Below, piece by piece: positions 6,327-8,229 of a DNA stretch of 8,229 nucleotides. How positions within the stretch are numbered: position 1 is the first letter of the stretch; each line of letters starts with the position of its first letter. The position numbers and the translations under genes were made by a program. Origin of the DNA: Ruminococcaceae bacterium UBA7147 (GTDB taxonomy: Bacteria > Bacillota > Clostridia > Oscillospirales > Acutalibacteraceae); the NCBI GenBank assembly GCA_002491825.1, contig DKWR01000070.1, forward strand, positions 1 to 8,229, written 5' to 3'. Below the pieces are notes generated by a model that worked only from the letters and a program-made list of their open reading frames with translations, did not search any database and was not told the DNA's origin.

Positions 6327-7019
6327 ATGATTTATTCAAAAGAAGTAGAAAATATGTGCACAGTTGCAAAAGGACCGCATCACGGTCCCGCACCTATCCC
6401 CGAAGAGGGCAAGTGGGTAAAATCTTACGAGATTAAAGACATTTCAGGTCTTTCACACGGAATCGGCTGGTGTGCTCCCCAGCAGGGCGCATGCAAGCTC
6501 ACACTTAACGTAAAAGACGGTATCGTACAGGAGGCTCTTGTTGAGACAATCGGCTGCTCCGGTATGACTCACTCTGCGGCTATGGCTGCCGAGATTCTTC
6601 CCAACAAGACTCTTTTAGAGTGCCTTAACACAGACCTCGTTTGTGACGCAATCAACACTGCTATGAGAAACATCTTCGAGCAGCTCGTTTACGGCAGAAG
6701 CCAGACAGCTTTCTCCGAGGGCGGTCTTCCCATCGGCGCAGGTATGGAGGACCTTGGTAAGGGACTCCGCAGTCAGGTTGGTACAATGTACAGCACAAAC
6801 GCAAAGGGCGTTCGTTATATGGAAATGGCTGAGGGCTACGTTCTCAAGACTGCTCTTGACGAGAATAACGAAGTTATCGGCTACCAGTTTGTAAAGCTCG
6901 GCAAAATGCTCGAGGACATTCGTCACGGTGTTGAGCCAAACGAAGCTTTCAAGAACAACATCGGTCAGTACGGTCGTTTTGACAATGCGGCTAAGTACAT
7001 TGACCCGAGAGAAGAATAA
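6327..7019 (+). CDS. NifU/IscU-like iron-sulfur cluster scaffold-family protein
   Basis: This 230-residue soluble protein is recognised by an IscU-type core. GACKLTLNVKDGIVQEALVE with Cys56 corresponds to the first conserved cysteine region of IscU/NifU, and IGCSGMTHSAAMAAE with Cys77 to the GCGS-type second one. Cys11, Cys49 (in GWCAP), Cys99 and Cys106 are further cysteines. The HCSILAEDA-type segment that carries the third ligand of classical IscU is not apparent, and the C-terminal half (about 125-230) contains no cysteine and is unlike IscU. The protein is longer than the roughly 125-residue scaffolds. It is therefore a divergent family member; cluster building, storage or another thiol role are all possible. 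It is the first gene of a two-gene operon with the GGGtGRT gene 21 nt downstream, a pairing I recall from other anaerobes. Strong expression signals precede it. The family call is good; the specific function is inferred. Confidence 0.8.
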   Translation: MIYSKEVENMCTVAKGPHHGPAPIPEEGKWVKSYEIKDISGLSHGIGWCAPQQGACKLTLNVKDGIVQEALVETIGCSGMTHSAAMAAEILPNKTLLECLNTDLVCDAINTAMRNIFEQLVYGRSQTAFSEGGLPIGAGMEDLGKGLRSQVGTMYSTNAKGVRYMEMAEGYVLKTALDENNEVIGYQFVKLGKMLEDIRHGVEPNEAFKNNIGQYGRFDNAAKYIDPREE

Positions 7020-7040
7020 TTCGGTAAGGAGGACACAACA

Positions 7041-8045
7041 ATGGCAGTAACATTTGAAAGTATGGAAAGAAGAATGCCTAAAATTGAGAAGTGCCTTGCC
7101 GAGTACGGTATTGCAAATCTTGAAGAGGCAAGACAGATTTGTAACGATTTGGGCTTTGACCCTTATCAGATTGTTAAGGACGTTCAGCCTATCGCTTTTG
7201 AAAACGCAGGCTGGGCTTACACTCTCGGCTGTGCAGTAGCAGTCAAGAAGGGTGTTAAAACAGCAGCAGAGGCAGCAGAGGCTATCGGTATCGGTCTTGA
7301 AGCATTCTGTATCCCCGGCTCTGTTGCAGAGCAGAGAAACGTTGGCAGAGGCCACGGTAACCTCGGCGCAATGCTTTTAAGAGATGAAACAAAGTGCTTT
7401 GCATTCCTCGCAGGTCACGAGAGCTTTGCAGCGGCAGAGGGTGCTATCGGTATCGCTCGTAACGCTAACAAGGCAAGAAAAGAGCCGTTAAGAGTTATCC
7501 TCAACGGTCTTGGCAAGGACGCCGCTTACATCATTTCAAGAATCAACGGCTTTACATATGTAAAGACAGAGTTCGATTACTTCACATCAGAGCTTAAGAT
7601 TGTTGAAGAGAGAGCTTTCTCCGACGGTGAAAGAGCCGCAGTTCGCTGCTACGGTGCAGACGACGTTCGTGAAGGCGTTGCAATTATGCAGAAAGAAAAC
7701 GTTGGCGTTTCAATCACAGGTAACTCAACTAACCCCACACGTTTCCAGCACCTCGTTGCAGGCACATACAAGAAGTGGGCTAATGAAAACGGCGTAGGCT
7801 ACTTCTCTGTTGCTTCGGGCGGCGGTACAGGTCGTACACTTCACCCCGACAATATGGGTGCAGGTCCTGCTTCCTACGGTCTTACAGACTCAATGGGCAG
7901 AATGCACGGCGACGCTCAGTTTGCAGGTTCATCTTCTGTTCCTGCTCACGTTGAGATGATGGGTCTTATCGGTATGGGTAACAACCCGATGGTAGGCGCA
8001 ACAGTTGCATGTGCAGTTGCAGTTTACGAAGGTATGAATAAGTAA
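7041..8045 (+). CDS. GGGtGRT-family protein
   Basis: This 334-residue protein carries the diagnostic GGGTGRT at residues 260-266, within SVASGGGTGRTLHPDNMGAG. Other well-conserved-looking stretches are PGSVAEQRNVGRGHGNLGAM (about residues 92-111), LAGHESFAAAEGA, GNSTNPTRFQHLVAGTYKKW and the glycine-rich GLIGMGNNPMVGATVA near the C-terminus. These suggest a nucleotide- or cofactor-binding enzyme fold, but no reaction is established for this family to my knowledge. Cysteines include Cys18 and several in the first half (for example in LGCAV and AFCIPG). There is no signal peptide or membrane segment. The start is fixed by TAAGGAGG (7025-7032), 8 bases before the ATG. It is co-transcribed with the scaffold-like gene and followed by a strong terminator, so the two products probably work in one process, perhaps with the scaffold-like protein as cluster donor or subunit. 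Confidence 0.87.
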   Translation: MAVTFESMERRMPKIEKCLAEYGIANLEEARQICNDLGFDPYQIVKDVQPIAFENAGWAYTLGCAVAVKKGVKTAAEAAEAIGIGLEAFCIPGSVAEQRNVGRGHGNLGAMLLRDETKCFAFLAGHESFAAAEGAIGIARNANKARKEPLRVILNGLGKDAAYIISRINGFTYVKTEFDYFTSELKIVEERAFSDGERAAVRCYGADDVREGVAIMQKENVGVSITGNSTNPTRFQHLVAGTYKKWANENGVGYFSVASGGGTGRTLHPDNMGAGPASYGLTDSMGRMHGDAQFAGSSSVPAHVEMMGLIGMGNNPMVGATVACAVAVYEGMNK

Positions 8046-8078
8046 TATATTGTTGAACCTTTACGGTTAAATAAAATC

Positions 8079-8114
8079 AGCGGCAAAGCTTGTTTTCAGG
8101 CTTTGCCGCTTTAT
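8079..8114 (+). terminator. Intrinsic terminator of the scaffold/GGGtGRT operon
   Basis: AGCGGCAAAGC (8079-8089) pairs with GCTTTGCCGCT (8100-8110). The stem extends inward by three more pairs, including one T-G wobble, to a TTTT loop. A T-rich tail (TTATTAT) follows. It starts 33 bases after the stop codon and has a long, GC-rich stem, so termination should be efficient even though the T-run is interrupted. Confidence 0.82.
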
Positions 8115-8172
8115 TATACAAAAATCTGATTATCCTTTTAAATAAGTTGTTATTATAAGCTTTGCCAGTGAG

Positions 8173-8229
8173 ATAAACGATAATTTAGCCGAGTGCCTCG
8201 GCGGGCAAATTGAGTGGAAAAGTCGGTTT
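8173..8229 (-). repeat. Dispersed repeat module, inverted copy at the right edge
   Basis: This copy matches bases 56-111 on the opposite strand over about 57 bases with about five mismatches and one indel. It includes the palindrome GCCGAG-TGC-CTCGGC (8188-8202) and a GAGTGGAAAAGTC segment. It is in inverted orientation relative to the left-edge copy and is cut by the window end, so its full length is not known. Confidence 0.75.

Noticed and set aside
6615..7355. 246-codon open frame on the minus strand opposite the scaffold and GGGtGRT genes
   Set aside because: It is cysteine- and leucine-rich in the way antisense shadows of well-expressed genes are, and it overlaps two clearly real genes.

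Overview
The window looks like chromosomal DNA of an anaerobic, gut-type Firmicute, most likely from the Ruminococcus/Oscillospiraceae side of Clostridia. That is an inference from four things: 2-hydroxyacyl-CoA dehydratase/activase-type proteins, a GGGtGRT-family protein, AT-rich intergenic DNA, and intergenic repeats built from 'GTAGGG + short palindrome' units that I associate with that group. All five genes read on the + strand. I see no rRNA, tRNA, CRISPR array or transposase.

Layout: (a) 1-342 holds a partial dispersed repeat, then an AT-rich leader with a good sigma-A-type promoter. (b) 343-3246 encodes a 967-residue protein with two ASKHA (BadF/BcrA-type) activase domains followed by a cysteine-rich and dehydratase-like region. 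(c) 3247-3453 is a spacer with a hairpin-paired repeat. (d) 3454-4731 encodes a 425-residue 2-hydroxyacyl-CoA dehydratase-like protein. Together (b) and (d) cover what related Clostridia, as I recall the family, encode as one protein of about 1400 residues. (e) 4732-5072 is filled by a composite, roughly 300-bp imperfect palindrome. (f) 5073-5882 encodes a DUF2238/YjdF-like membrane protein. (g) 5883-6242 is another repeat cluster ending in a terminator hairpin. (h) 6243-8114 is a compact, well-signalled transcription unit: near-consensus promoter, NifU/IscU-like scaffold gene, 21-nt gap, GGGtGRT-family gene, strong terminator. (i) 8173-8229 is an inverted copy of the repeat at the left edge.

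How the genes may work together: the two-gene activase/dehydratase set should be an ATP-driven, iron-sulfur-based electron-transfer system of unknown substrate. The scaffold/GGGtGRT pair looks like a second iron-sulfur-linked system whose function is not established. No sequence feature ties the two together beyond proximity. The DUF2238 gene sits between two repeat clusters and may be an unrelated passenger.

The most unusual feature is the non-coding DNA. Every long intergenic gap carries pieces of one modular repeat family, in which conserved linkers join palindromes whose stems differ in sequence but keep their pairing. One large palindrome, one paired-hairpin element present twice, and inverted repeats about 8 kb apart at the window edges all belong to it.
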